Below, in pieces: positions 10,567 to 22,672 of a stretch of DNA of 64,000 nucleotides. The position numbers were made by a program, and so were the translations under genes. Where the stretch lies: the NCBI RefSeq assembly GCF_001649575.2, contig NC_051445.1, forward strand, positions 29,120,230 through 29,184,229. Reading direction: 5' to 3'. The stretch is from Kryptolebias marmoratus (lineage: Eukaryota > Chordata > Actinopteri > Cyprinodontiformes > Rivulidae). The first letter of the stretch is position 1, and every line of letters begins with the position of its first letter. The notes under the pieces were generated by a model. That model was not told the DNA's origin. It ran no database searches and worked only from the letters and a program-made list of their open reading frames with translations.

Positions 10567-11572
10567 GGTAAACCACGCTATGGCACACCCGCAAGCCGTT
10601 TAACTGAGTTTTGAATTCAAATCTGTAAAGTTTTTGCTACTTTAATCGTTTTTATTAACTTAAATTTCAAAATAGCTGTGTTTTGGCGCCACTTTTGATT
10701 GACGTTTCGTCTGACCAACTGGGTTGATCTCTGCCCCCCCTAGAGCCTCTCTAATTTCCCATGCTTAAAGTCAGTGGCGTGCACAGACATTTTGGGTGCT
10801 GTCGTAGCAATGTGAGATTTATTACGGGCACAGCTTAAACACCATGTATGTATGCCTATTTAAAATGAATAGCCATATTTTGTTTGATGAATGTGTTTAA
10901 TAATGTTGAACACTCTACAGGTTTGTTTCACAATTAAATTGGTAACAACCGAACACAGTATAATGAAACGTAATTGAGATAAATCAATGTTCTGCATGAT
11001 AATAAAGGGTTAAAGATGCAGGATGAAACTTTCTTCACAACAGTCCTTCAATTTTGTACCCTGGGTAAGATTTTTGATTGCACTTACTGTATACTTTTCT
11101 AAATCTCACAGCCAGTTTGTCGTGCAAAAGTATAAAAGTGAGCGGCACTGGTAATAAAAGTTTTTACATCCAGAAATAATACCTTGGGCCACACACAAAA
11201 GCTACACTGCTTAAAAAAAAAAATCATCATTAGGGCACTTTTTTTTTGGTTCAGAGGGAAAAGGGCAGGTGCTCTAGCACCACCTAGTGTCTATCTGCGT
11301 ACGTCCCTCCTTAAAGTCATGAATGTCTCCTCCCCTCATTTGCAAGCATACAGCTCCGGCCAATCAGCTCTGAAGCGGGTTCTGCTCCACAGGCGGGTAG
11401 CGAATAAAATTCCGGTCACATGATTTTTTTTTGAGGGGGGTTGAAACTTTTCCTGACTCCCAAATCAGTCCGTGTATAATGGTCTAACAGAGAGGTTGCT
11501 TCATGCGTCCTGCGCGTAAAAGCTGTGAAGACTGTTTTTTGTACTTTTTTTTCCGACATAAAAGCTGGCGAA
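10567..11572. other. Unassigned sequence
   Basis: No gene recognised. A CAGTGGCGTGCACAGACA sequence near 10773 resembles the end of a DNA transposon, but no matching second end was found. Short poly-T runs occur near 11240 and 11425. Confidence 0.3.
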
Positions 11573-12176
11573 ATGACCAAAGAAGATTAAATACACAACA
11601 GAAGAAGTTTTGGAGCTGGTGAAGCAAAGAAACAGCGACTTTTTATATCGGGATATATCTGATAAAAAGAGCAATGCCTTTCTCGAAAGATAATATGTCC
11701 GTGATCAGTAAGTCTTAACTTTTTTTTTACACAAGTACTCACACTAACTGTTTATATGTTACTCATTGTTTATAGACAGCGCTTTGTTTGTCGGTATGTG
11801 TGCTAAATGTCCGGATAGTTGTGCTGGATAGACATTTTGGTCAGGTCACTTCATAGTGAGGGCAGCTATTATGTTTTTCGTGTAGGGGGGTGGGGGTGCG
11901 GGGGGTCGACGGTCGGACATTTTGGCCAGGGCGGACACCGTAGTCCGGGCGAACATGACGAAGCACCGCCATTTTTTTTTTTTTTTTGTGTGTGAATGTA
12001 TTTATAACTAATGAATAACTAATTGTTTTTACTTTATTTCATTTTATTTTTTTCGTTTTAGGCCTGCAAGTGACTCTGAGCCAGAACGGGAAGAGCTGAA
12101 TGACCATTTGGAGCGGGTGGCAGCTGTGACATCAGCGAAGCTCCGGAGCTTTGTCCCGCAGAGGCGCTGCAATTAA
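11573..12176 (+). pseudogene. Possible two-exon remnant, DNA-transposase N-terminus-like
   Basis: An open stretch after ATG at 11573 breaks almost at once, but another frame reads TTEEVLELV followed by acidic/Ser residues. A good splice donor (GTAAGT) lies at 11708. A polypyrimidine tract and AG at 12060-12061 lead into an exon reading SDSEPEREELNDHLERV and ending at a stop at 12174. Acidic, Ser-rich N-termini of this sort occur in piggyBac-derived transposases, but I see no DDE domain and no terminal repeats. This is a weak call; it could be an unrelated short gene fragment. Confidence 0.25.
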
Positions 12177-13276
12177 AGGGGGCCCCCTAAAAATATGTCA
12201 CTGGACTGAATTTGAAGTAAAAACAGTGAAATGGTTTGTAAATAGTTTGTGTGACAGTAGTTTGTGTCAATATAATTACTACATATTTTTTCAGTAAATA
12301 CACATTTTGACAAATTGAACTTGTTTTGGGACATTTTTATGACGTACTTCAGAAAAATAAGTATTTTATTGTGTTTATTTATCCTCTACTGTATAATATT
12401 TATATTGAGAGTGACTTTATTTACAGAACTGGATTCATCTCATTGTCCCTTTTCATTCAAGCCCTCACTGACAACTGTCTGTTGAAGCATGTAGGAGTTA
12501 TCTTAGCTTTCTGAAGTTGGCATGTCCATTTGGCACAGTTTGGATAGGACCTGGACTTTCCCTCATACAAACATCTCTACTATAGTGAGACACCCTTCCT
12601 CCATGTACAGTAACTTAAAATCTAGGAGAGATCATAATGCTTGAAATATCTGTTGTAACTTCAATAACTACTAATTATTTAAAGTTACAAACATTTTGAC
12701 TGCTTAGGCAAAAACCTCAAAGTGTCAACTTCACATGAAGCCCAATCTTTGGTTTGTACCGCAAAAGGTTGAAGAATAGCATTTAATTTAAATTGGGTAC
12801 GTCTTTTCCAGGCTTCTTGGGCTTTTTGAGGTGGACTGGTAAGGGGTTTTAAACTAAGGTGTGTCCTGTAATCAGCATCACAGGTGTCCTCAGTCTTGTA
12901 ATCAGTCAGTTTGCCTATTTAAAGGGTGAAAAGTAGTCACTGTGCTGTTTGGTATCATGTTGTGTAACACATTGAACATGTAAAATTTTGTAAATATTGT
13001 AAAATTTAAAAATAAATAAATAATATTTTTTTAATACTGAACATTAAAGAAACCATTTAGATGTTTTTGGCTTTTTCTGTGACCCCCCACTGATGTGTGA
13101 CATCCACAGAGCCACTGAGGTTCACAAGCATTGAGCAGTCAACAGTGAGTGGATAAATTCCGGTACGGTATAGTTCAGTTCGTTGGAATTAATTGTTCGA
13201 ACCGGCCACAAAATATCACTGGAGTTTCAGTCTTTGGCTTCCCGAAAGATTAAAACTTTCCTCAGATTTGGAGCCA
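12177..13276. other. Unassigned sequence
   Basis: No gene or element recognised. AT-rich, with ORFs below 65 codons. Confidence 0.4.
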
Positions 13277-13487
13277 CCCTTACAAAAAATCCCACGAAAT
13301 TCACGTGATTCCCATTTTCCACATGTGGTTCACATAATCCCCCCAAAAATCACATATTTCCACATGTGATTCCCGTTTTTCACATGTGATTCACATAATC
13401 CCCCCAAAAATCACGTTTTCACATGTGATTCACATGTGATCACATGTGAAAGTCACATGTGATGTTCGTGGGATTATTTTGTAAGGG
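13277..13487. mobile_element. MITE-like foldback element, CCCTTACAAAA ends
   Basis: Terminal inverted repeats CCCTTACAAAAAATCCCACG (left) and the inverse CGTGGGATTATTTTGTAAGGG. The interior repeats CACATGTGATTCACATAATC and CACATGTGA several times, so the whole 211 bp can fold back. It is flanked by CA on both sides. No coding capacity. The superfamily is not assigned. Confidence 0.75.
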
Positions 13488-14054
13488 CATAAGTTCCAAT
13501 GTGGGAATTACGATCAGAACTTAGGTTCAGACCACTTCAAAGAGAAAAACAACTAGCTCCAACCTTCGTTAATGCGGTGGACTAGCTTCAAGGCATAAAA
13601 AGAGGACCCTTTTCCAGGAGCATTTCTAACTATTTTTAATTTTAAAAGAAGAAGTTTTACTTCAAACATGACATGAACATGACTGTCAATAAAAGGTATG
13701 AGCTGCTTACAGGCTGGCAGCCTGAAATCAGTTTGTGATTCAGAGCAGTTTGTTATTGATGAAAAAATATAGAGAATCCATGCGTGATTCAACAAATATC
13801 ATAGTCTGAAACTGCTCTTGATTAGTTTACTGTGGTGGGAGAATTCATAAATGCTCCTCTGAAGTGCACTCCTGTTTTTTTACGAGTTAGCTTCAGGTTA
13901 GCAACATTAGCTCTCTCCTGCTGTCTTTATGTTGATTTGCAGTGTTGTGTACTAATGTCATGACAACAATCTGGGGGTAATCGGTTCTCACCGTTCCACG
14001 TTCCCAACTCGGTCATTAGGCACATTGTTTTGTCGGGCAAGACAGTCCTAGTGA
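13488..14054. other. Unassigned sequence
   Basis: No element or gene recognised; one 80-codon minus-strand ORF without a recognisable domain. Confidence 0.3.
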
Positions 14055-14432
14055 CAGGGACGTGCGGTCAGGGGAGGCAGGTGAGGCAGAGCCTCCCCTG
14101 TCATCATGACAAGAAAAAAAAAAATCATAACATAAAATGAATATTAATATTTGTCCACTGATCTTTATGTATGAGTAATTTTCGAACATTTTTATGGTCC
14201 AAATCGCATTTNNNNNNNNNNNNNNNNNNNNNNNNNNNNNNNNNNNNNNNNNNNNNNNNNNNNNNNNNNNNNNNNNNNNNNNNNNNNNNNNNNNNNNNNN
14301 NNNNNNNNNNNGAACGCTGATGAGATATGAAATAGCCAGTAGCCAATTGAATAAGCTACCCTTTTGGATTTATATATCTGTAAATCTGACTCTCAGTGCC
14401 TCACCAACCATGAACCTCACCGCACGTCACTG
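14055..14432. mobile_element. Non-autonomous DNA transposon with gap inside
   Basis: The left end CAGGGACGTGCGGT and the right end ACCGCACGTCACTG are imperfect inverted repeats. Just inside both are GGTGAGGCA-like and inverse TGCCTCACC sequences. An assembly gap occupies 14212-14311, so the true length is unknown. No transposase is visible. Confidence 0.6.
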
Positions 14433-14844
14433 CCTGGTGATCATCAGAATCTAAATCTAAAGAGTTTTCATCTGATTCCAGAGATCCAGCCATCGGTTCA
14501 GGTTCATACTGGTATGGTTGTATATCCAATACTCCCACAAAGTCTTACGGCATTTCTTCATATTCAAAAAAGGCTTCATCTTCCATTTCCTCTAGTAAAC
14601 AAATAGACAGTAGCGGTGTTCTTTGCCGGCCGGGACACAGCGCACATTAGGAGCCCAGGATGGAACGCTGCCCCACAAATCACCCACTTTGAAAATTATT
14701 GACTTAAACGCTAAAAGCAGTTAATTTAGGCTTTAGATCAGAAAAATGTGTCCCTGAAACATTGTGTGGATGTGTTAGACAAACTAACATTCATAAAATA
14801 TTCATTTTTTAGATTTGATTTCAATTCACCTTCAATGGAAGACA
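14433..14844. other. Unassigned sequence
   Basis: No gene or element recognised in this stretch between a MITE and a Tc1-like fragment. Confidence 0.3.
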
Positions 14845-15300
14845 ACCAAGAAAGACACCAAAATATGAACTAGCAAAACTGGGACTTTCCAATTTGCATA
14901 TTGACAAGCCACAAAATTTCAGGGAGGATGTCCTCTGGACAGATGAGACAATGCTGGAGCTTTTTGCTGCACGGTGTCAGAAAGTGTTAGTCTTAGTTGT
15001 AGGTCATGAGTCTTCCAAAATACAGCTAAGAAAACTCAAGATTAGCTTAAAACAAAACCTTGAACAATTCTGAACGGTCTACTGATCCCTGAGCCAAATC
15101 CTGTACTACATCTGTGGAAGAAGCTGCAATATGCGGTCTGAAGAAGGAACCCTTCAAACCTGAGACAGATGGAGCAATTTGTTTCTGAGGAGTGGGACAA
15201 AATACCTTACAGGTGCAGAAGGCTCAGAGAGAGTCACATAAATCAATAGATTGGCTCAAATGGATGTGCAACAAAATATTACGGGTACCATCCTTTTGTC
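14845..15300 (+). pseudogene. Tc1-like transposase fragment
   Basis: Tc1/mariner transposases are DDE enzymes that cut and paste the element at TA dinucleotides. Here one frame reads EDVLWTDETMLELF (about 14930-14972), the conserved block with the first catalytic Asp. A later piece (about 15090-15215) resembles the NPxxxLWK segment and the C-terminal EEWDKIPY block, in which the PDLNPIE motif with the catalytic Glu is mutated. Sequence between the blocks is shortened and contains stops. Inactive remnant; no terminal repeats found. Confidence 0.7.
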
Positions 15301-15312
15301 AAGGCCAGTTTC

Positions 15313-15784
15313 TGTCAGGATTTGGGGGTCTTTGGGTTTGTTTTTGTATTGAGTTTATTGTTTCTTTAATTCTGTTATTAGGTTCATGTGTTTAGTTTTG
15401 GTGTCTTGTTCCCTGTGCCCTTTGTGCTGCTGTAATTTTTCACCTGTCCTCAGTTCAGTACCTGTCAGCCTGCCTCAACCACCCACACCTGTTCCTCGTT
15501 CATAATCAGTCACCTGTGTCCACTTTCAAATCATCCTCTGCCTTTAAAACTGGTTCATCTTCACTTCCCGGCTGGTTCATTGTGTCACTCCCATGTGCTG
15601 TCTGGTTCCCCTCATGTCTTGCCTCCTCATGTTCCTGCAACTCTGGTTTTGTAAGTTTTTGTTATTTAGTTTTAGTTGCTGCCTCATCAGCCTTTGTTTT
15701 CCTTTTTGTTCATAAATTAGTTTTTTTGAGTTCTTCCTTGTCTGCCTGTATTTTTGAGTTCGACCAACTCTCCCCAACCTGACA
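15313..15784 (+). mobile_element. Solo LTR with 5-bp target duplication
   Basis: Starts TGTCAGGATTTGGGGG and ends CCAACCTGACA. It is flanked by the perfect 5-bp direct repeat GTTTC at 15308-15312 and 15785-15789, which fixes the borders. It contains the family's TTTAAAA box near 15543 and a TAAATTAG region near 15712. This is the cleanest member of the most abundant LTR family in the window and the reference for the others. Confidence 0.9.
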
Positions 15785-16734
15785 GTTTCAGTATTTTTTT
15801 TTTTCATTTTTTTAAAAGCTTGTCAGTTTCAAGTTATTTCAATGATTTTCATAGCTTTTGTTTCTTTTTAACAAACAAATTTGTCTTTATTTGAAAATAT
15901 ATTTAATTTAAGGACACCATTTTACTTTATCTATCACATCAGAGAACAGAGAGCTGAGCTCAAAGAATTTTAATGCCTCGTGTTCATGCTGGAAAATCTG
16001 GCCATTTTAAAGGAACAATCTCTGGAAAGGTTGTGAATACTGACTATCTTACCTGTTGTAAATAGCTTTTTGAATTACCACAGTTTGGAGACATAGTTTA
16101 ATTCTGACTGGTCTTTCAAGCTAATGAGAAGTCTGAGCTAACTGCTAGTCCAAATAAAGCCAAAGCTAAAGTGGATTGCTGTTGTCATAAAATAGCTCAA
16201 AATCCCAAAGTGTTTCATGTAATGCAATTTTATAAACCTTTACACCATGATCAATTTTGCATTACATGATTATTTACACTGAATTTTATAGTTATTCCCA
16301 AGTGGGGTTGCCAACTGTTGCTTAAAATAAGGAATTGTCCTGCATTTGAAACTAAAAAGACTCATTCCTTATTAAATTGATAAGCAACACACTTTGATCC
16401 TCATTTTTGAGAGGCAGTGCAAATCTGTTTATAGATAATAAATGATACACGTAGACTCCAAACTGTCTAAACAGAATCCATCACTCGTTAATCAGAAGTC
16501 AATTAAGTTATGTGACCTACAGCATGACTTGTGAGAAGTAATATCTATTGCATTGCTAGAATACACTAAATGACATGTCATCAGAGAAAAAATAAAATCT
16601 CACAATCAGCTGGTGAGCAAAACAAATCAAAAACTGAAAGAAAAAAAAAGCAGGGGAAGAGAATAAAAAACTTACTGTTACTGCTTACTGTTTTTTGTCT
16701 ACTCTTGAGCAGAATTGTGGCGTCTGTCACAATT
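15785..16734. other. Unassigned AT-rich sequence
   Basis: No gene or element recognised; AT-rich with poly-A runs. Confidence 0.4.
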
Positions 16735-18230
16735 TAGTGTTGTGTCATTCATGGACAAACAAATGAATCTTTTGAGTGAATGAACTGAACCAAATCACTT
16801 TATTCACTGATTCGTTTCTTACTTAGTTCAGTTGAGAAAAGAAAAAAAAAAAGAAGAAAGAAATAGGAAAAAAAACTTAGTTCATTTGAGTTCAGCGGGA
16901 GTGGAACGTCCGCGGTCTGTGACTCACTCAGGACGTAAATCTAAATGACACAGCAACATGCACCATGCAGAGGGGGAGGGACTGTTTTTGACTCCTGAAT
17001 GAATGTGACTTGAGATTCTATCCATCCATTTTCTTTACCCGCTTCTCCATTTCGGGTCGCAGGGAGCTGGTGCCTATCCCCAGCAGTCACTGTGCGAGAG
17101 GCGGGGGACACCCTGGACCGGTCGCAAGTCCATCACAGGGCCACATAGAGACTAACGAGACAAACAACCATTCACACTCACTCACACCTAGGGACAATTT
17201 TAGAGTCATCAATTAACCTAACATGCATGTCTGTGGGAGGAAACTGGAGTACCCGGAGTAAACCCACGTGTGCACAGGGAGAACATGCAAACTCCACCCA
17301 GAAAGGCCCCGGGAAGCGATCCTGCAACCTTCTTGCTGGGAGGCAACTACTAACCACTACGCCACTGTGCCACCCGACTTGAGATTCATTCACTGTAACT
17401 AAACTACATGTATCACTCAGTGAATGTAACACTGCCTGATTCTGCCCTGAGGGATTGTAACCGTTCTCTTCTCTCAGGGATGTGCTCTCTTGCTTTGGAT
17501 AAACATATGCTACTGCCAAAACTAACTGCTAATGTTGAGTCAAGCTTCATGAAAATAAACGCACACATGCCCCGTCCCCATTATCTTAACAGACTGAGGT
17601 ACACATAAAGTAATGAGAGGAGAGGAGACAGTAGAAGAGCGAGTGTGACTCCCCCGTCTCAGAGCAGGGTAAGCTGCAGCAACGAGATGGGGGTGGGGTA
17701 CGGAGGAACCCTCCGTAGGTTGTTAGGTTGTAACAGTAAGAAGAAGGAAAAAAAAAGAGGACTTGTTTAAATTTTGTCTGCTTGCTGCTGTAGTGTTGTG
17801 GCACTTGCTAACTTCGGCTACACAGAGAGGAGTCTGTCAGAGAGGGCAGGGGAGGGATTCATTTAGTAAACGTACTGCTGCCAAGGAGTGATTAGTTCAG
17901 TGAACGAACTGCGAACTGCTGATGAGGAGTGATTTATTGCTGGAAGTGGCACGGTTTATTTGTGTACTGCACAAATAAACTTATATTTGTTACTTTAAAT
18001 ATTATGTTTGATGGATGTTGATGTTGGTCTCTGTTTGTTTGTCTTATAAGCCCATGGGGCTGGGCACCTTTTATGGTGTATGGTACAAAATAAATAAACT
18101 TAACTAACTAATAAACTGTATGAACTGAAGGAGTCTGTGAACAAAATCTTTTGAACGAATCATTTTAACGAACTGATTCTAGTGATTCAGTTCACTCAAA
18201 AGAGCTGCCGTTCCCATCACTATCACAATT
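16735..18230. mobile_element. Putative non-autonomous element rich in TTCAGTGAACGAACT motifs
   Basis: The left part (16740-16830) and right part (17880-18225) share diverged GTTCAGT/GAACGAACTGA/AATCACT words in opposite orientations, ending CAAAAGAGCTGCCGTTCCC near 18215. This looks like the terminal region of a non-autonomous DNA transposon. A retroposon is inserted at 17019-17375. Borders are uncertain and no transposase is seen. A LINE-like 3' tail (AAATAAATAAACTTAACTAA) near 18090-18110 suggests further insertions inside. Confidence 0.4.
17019..17375 (-). mobile_element. Retroposon with (GGAT)n tail and 12-bp target duplication
   Basis: Flanked by the perfect 12-bp direct repeat GACTTGAGATTC at 17007-17018 and 17376-17387. 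The left end TATCCATCCATTTTC is the inverse of a GGATGGAT-type 3' tail, so the element lies on the minus strand. The body contains the widely dispersed fish sequence around GTCTGTGGGAGGAAACTGGA and CAAACTCCACCCAGAAAG. A 5'-truncated relative is at 36479-36589. The target duplication and variable 5' end indicate LINE-type target-primed insertion. Confidence 0.85.
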
Positions 18231-18639
18231 AAGCGATATAAAAGTCAGGTGAAATGCGACATGACTACTCAAAGTAGGGTTGTTTTGAAAAAAAACATCT
18301 AGTAAGACCATATATGATGGTCCCCGAGTCTGATTTAAAAAAAAAACAACAACCTGATTTATGGTGTTCAGATTGCAAAAAGTGTAAATTTGGTCACTTG
18401 TTTGCAGTGTGAATGTAGCCTTTGAATCGTGCTATCAGGTTTAGGAAAGGTACACAAGGAACTCAAAAAATAAAACTAATTTATGATTATAGACAACGAG
18501 GGTTGCGGTGGCATGGTGGTCAGTGCTGTGGTCCTGTAGTCTTGAGGTTGCAGGTTCAAGCCCAGGTTTTGGCAGGAAGGGCACAATCTGCCACAACCTA
18601 AAACAATTGCCAAATTGTTTGTGCAAGTTTGCTCACAAG

Positions 18640-20225
18640 AGGAGCAGCTGAAAAAACTTATGTACTTCTGGTGGAACTGTCTCTTGCTGAAGGAGCTCTC
18701 CGGTGCCATCAGAGTGCCTTTCAGGGGGTGGGAGTCGTTCACCAACACAGATGAAAATTTGGCCTCACCACCTCACTAAGTCCAATGGAGATCCCAGGAC
18801 AAAGTTGGCCTCCCTGATGAGTTTGTAGACCCTTCTCCTGTACGCTGCCATAATGCCCCCACCCCAGCCCACCACACCATAAAAATGGCTGATGTCACCT
18901 CCGTGTCATAAAATGTTTTAGGAGTTCCCACTGGACTCCAAATGACCCGAGTCTCCTAAGCAGGTAGAGTCTGCTCTGACCTTTCTTTTGAAAGGCTGTG
19001 AGTCCAGCCTAGTTTGTCGTTCAGGTGAATCCTCAGGTACCTGTAAGATGTCAACATCCTAATGCCCATTCACTGGATATTCACACACGTTGGTGGAGAG
19101 TCTCTGTGTCTATGGAAATCTACCACACACTCTTTGGTTTTTCTTGCATCGATTCCGAGGTGGTTCTGTTGACACCAGCTCAGGAAGACATGTCAGTCCT
19201 CTATACTCCCTCTCATCATCCCCATCTGCGATGATGCCAACAATGGCAGAGTCCAGTACATCCGGGATCCTGGCAGCCCAAAAATTGACATTTAGAAGCA
19301 AATTCCCAAAAATTGCTCCATTTCCTCATAAGTAACAGACAGTGGTTTCTCTGGGTCTTGCTGACATGCAAAGAGGTTAGGTTAGGCTCCACCATGCTCT
19401 CAATGCAGGCCTTACTAAGCAGGCACCTGAAATACTCAATGGGAGACTTCACGTCTGTGGCTTGGGGTAGACTGCCTTTCCATTGTGGGACCAGACAAAT
19501 GCTCCTGCTTTTCTTCCACACCAGCCCTTTAGACCTCCTGTGGATGAGGTGGACCTAGAAAACAAAGAAATATCCTTAGTATGTTATGAACCTGCCAGTT
19601 TAATGCAACACATAAATAATAGTTGCACTTTCGCCCACAGTGAACTGTAACCTCACTTTCACCCTCACTGTATGTATTTTTCCCCGTCAAAAAATGTCAT
19701 AAAAATACTTTCTTTTTTTGATGATTTCTGAAGAGTCAAATGGTGAGGCTCCTCCCTGCAAAGATGTTTGCAGAAAAGGACATCAAAATTCCCTCCAGAA
19801 AGTCATGTGACAAATTTAAACACTGTTATTGGTTCTCTTAGGATCCCATCTCTCTTTCAGTGCACTATATCTTAAAAGTGGAGGTACTGTGAGTGTGGAA
19901 GGATTTCAATGGGTTTGTTATCAAATGGCAACATTGTACCATAGAGAATTAATCTTGCTGAGGTGATTCCTCACATGGACTGCACTGAATGCCCAGCTGG
20001 GGAATGGTAGGAAGGATCTGCTGCAGCACAAGATGGTCTTTAGGCCTCTACTAACTCCACTGACATTGTTCTGCTGCAGCTGCTCATCAATCCTCCTCCT
20101 GTAGTTGTTCTTGCCCTCCCTGATCTTTCTTTTGAGCTCCATCTGCACAGCCGTCAGCTCGTCCTTGTTTTCTGATTTGAATGCCCTCTTCTTTTTCTTG
20201 ATTTCAGGATTAATTCAGGGTTTGT
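18640..20225 (-). mobile_element. LINE (jockey/CR1 group-like), RT pseudogene
   Basis: The minus strand encodes, from right to left, a segment reading KRAFKSENKDELTAVQMELKRKIREGK in pieces (about 20100-20215), then QLQQNNVSGV, then the RT region with DSAIVG and EYRGL (19110-19301). Further left is a thumb/C-terminal part around SHPLKGT and SSFSKR (18650-18750). All pieces match the usual order of an abundant fish LINE ORF2. Numerous frameshifts and deletions make it inactive; no endonuclease was found. The upstream border is abrupt at about 20225. Confidence 0.75.
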
Positions 20226-20703
20226 TATTTGAGAATCAGAAGATATAATCTATGTTTTGTTTTATGATTGCTAGCTGTATAAACAAAGTGGACAAACTTA
20301 CCACCTGCTTCTGAAAGCAAAAGGCAATTATGTTTTTGCCTGTCTCTGTGCATGTGTGTTCATACATCTGTAGCATTAGCAAAATATCTCACGAACCAGT
20401 GACCAGATTTAGTGAAACCCTCAGAAGAGAATCATTTGATGTACATTTAAAACTCATTAAGCTTTGGAGTCAACCCAATTCATGATGGCTGCTACAGTTA
20501 AAAAACTTTAGCCAAAATAAAAATGGCTGTAACTCAGTCAGTTCTACAGACATTGAGCTAAAATTTTGTTTGGTAGTAGCAGAGAGTCTAAGCACATGCT
20601 GTTAGTGCTAACACGTCCTGCGCATAACATCATTTACATGGTTTGACGAAAACAGCTACAACTCCTTCCCATTTCAGCATCAGATAATTTTAGTCTAAAA
20701 GTT

Positions 20704-20705
<2 letters not shown>
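20226..20705. other. Unassigned, dispersed-repeat-like sequence
   Basis: No gene recognised. The text around 20380-20640 (AACTCAGTCAGTTCTACAGA and similar) has the character of a dispersed non-coding fish repeat, but I cannot assign it. Confidence 0.3.

Positions 20706-20793
<88 letters not shown>
20706..20793. repeat. (GA)n microsatellite
   Basis: An uninterrupted run of about 44 GA dinucleotides. Confidence 0.98.
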
Positions 20794-20795
<2 letters not shown>

Positions 20796-21516
20796 CTGAC
20801 TCTTTCAATAGGCTGTTTATTTACTACACAGACATAAATCTATCAGAAGTAAAACAAAGAGCTATGTCACCCAGAGCAAATTACTGAGAAATAAAAACAA
20901 AACGATTTTACAAGAATTGATTCATCAGGGTCGGTTAACTTGGATGTAGCTTGTGTTTCTCCTGTCTTCCAGTTATTCTGTGATACTGAGGAAGAAAAAG
21001 CTGCTTTTAAGTTACCAGCAGGGGAGAGAAAAATCCATGAGTCACCTATTGGGATTTTAGATGCTGCAGACAGTGAAGCTCTCTTCTTCAGAGAAAAGAA
21101 AAACTGACACACAAGGCTTTATCATAGTTGTCTAAACATACTTTCTTAAAATAATTCAAAAAGAGGCTCAGTAACACTCCAAGTGGGCTGTAGGAAGGGA
21201 CCAAATGTGAGGTACAATGTTCAACTCAGGAGGGGCTACAAATAACATAAAGCATTTTGTTAAACAGGGCATGCTTTACCTTATAAATATAATTAAAAGC
21301 AGACAGCAGTTTCAGTCTGAAATGAGTTTTCTCATGTCCATGTAATAAAATTTATAGAATGCTGTTAGACACTGTGCAGATTTTCTCTCTTCAGAGATAA
21401 GAGAAACAGTATTTTGTGCTTGTTTTTATTATTGTTCGAGGTCCAGCAGTCTAAGGATCAGGAAGTGTAAGTGCTTATTGCTCATACTTTTTTTCCCCCA
21501 ACTATTGTCCATTATT
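20794..21516. other. Unassigned sequence
   Basis: No gene recognised; one 81-codon minus-strand ORF at 20867-21112 with no recognisable domain. Confidence 0.3.
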
Positions 21517-22646
21517 GTCATGATTGGTGGAAAAGGAGGCGAACCCAGAGCACAGACTCAATATGATAAAGAAACTAATTTATTTAAAATAAAAGAAAAC
21601 CAAAACGCTGACAAAGCAGCAAGAAGAAAACTAAATACAAAACAAACTAAATACAAAAACCGAATGGACAAGGGCAGGAGAGGAGCAGAGCCAGACATAA
21701 GGGAAAAAGACAAACGAACCAGCGAGTAAGTGGAGGAGATGACCGGGTTTTAAAGACAGAGGGTAATTAAGTGAATTGGGCACAGGTGAGTGATAACAAG
21801 GAGTAGGTGGAGATGGACGCAGCAGGAAAACAACCCAGATAGCACACGATGTTAAATCAACGTTGAATTATAGTCAGAATGGTTGATATTTGGTTGAAGT
21901 CGACAACTGACAGTGGATCAACCATGAAACAACCATCCAATTCTAACCGTTGAAACTGTGTCATTGAATCAATGTTGTTTTGTGGTTGAAATCTAATGAC
22001 TGAAATGCTGATGTCTGATCAATGTCTGATCAATGTTGAATCAATGTCAGCTGTTTTGCCACACCCTCCTCTCCTCCTCATCGGAGCTCTGGATTAGAGC
22101 ATTTTATTAGTGAGTGGGGGTTATCACATTTAAAATTAAGCCTTGTAGAGGATATTTGGTGCTGATTCCTTTCTGTACATTTTCTTACTTGTTTATAATA
22201 ATTCTTACTGACTGTTTGTGTGTGATATATTGACACAAAAACATCTACAACCTGCTACAAGGTGTGGAGCGGTCCACTCCTACTGTTTACATGAGTGGGA
22301 TGGCCCAACCACACAGCCGCTTCGCTGTTGGCTTGTTGGCAAAAGATGTTAATTCAGCTGAAATCTAATAAATTAAATGCCAGTGTCGAATCCAGTGTTT
22401 TTCAGCACTGGTCCTCCAGGCCCTACAAGTCTTAGGCATTTCCCTAATTCAGCACACATGATTTTAATTGACGTCTGATTAACAGGGTTTTGCTGAACTG
22501 AAAACACGCAGGTCAGTTTGCCTTCAGAACAAAGTTTGGGGAAGAACTAGTAATCTAAATGTTCAATCAGTGTCAGCTGTTTTTTGCACACCTCCACCTC
22601 CACCTCCCATTCAAACCTCCAACCCCTCTCCCTCCACCCACCAAAG

Positions 22647-22672
22647 ACACACACACACACACACACACACAC
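22647..22672. repeat. (CA)n microsatellite inside the transposon
   Basis: 13 AC dinucleotides. The second transposon copy has a similar tract at 55901-55919 in the same relative position, so it came in with the element. Confidence 0.95.

Noticed and set aside
18500..18600. tRNA-derived SINE head
   Set aside because: GTGGCATGGTGGTCAG...GGTTCAAGCCC resembles A and B boxes loosely (GGTTCAAGCC fits a B box), but spacing and the rest do not make a recognisable SINE, so it was not listed.
20867..21112. 81-codon minus-strand frame near the (GA)n tract
   Set aside because: No domain, no splice context, and typical length for chance frames in this composition.
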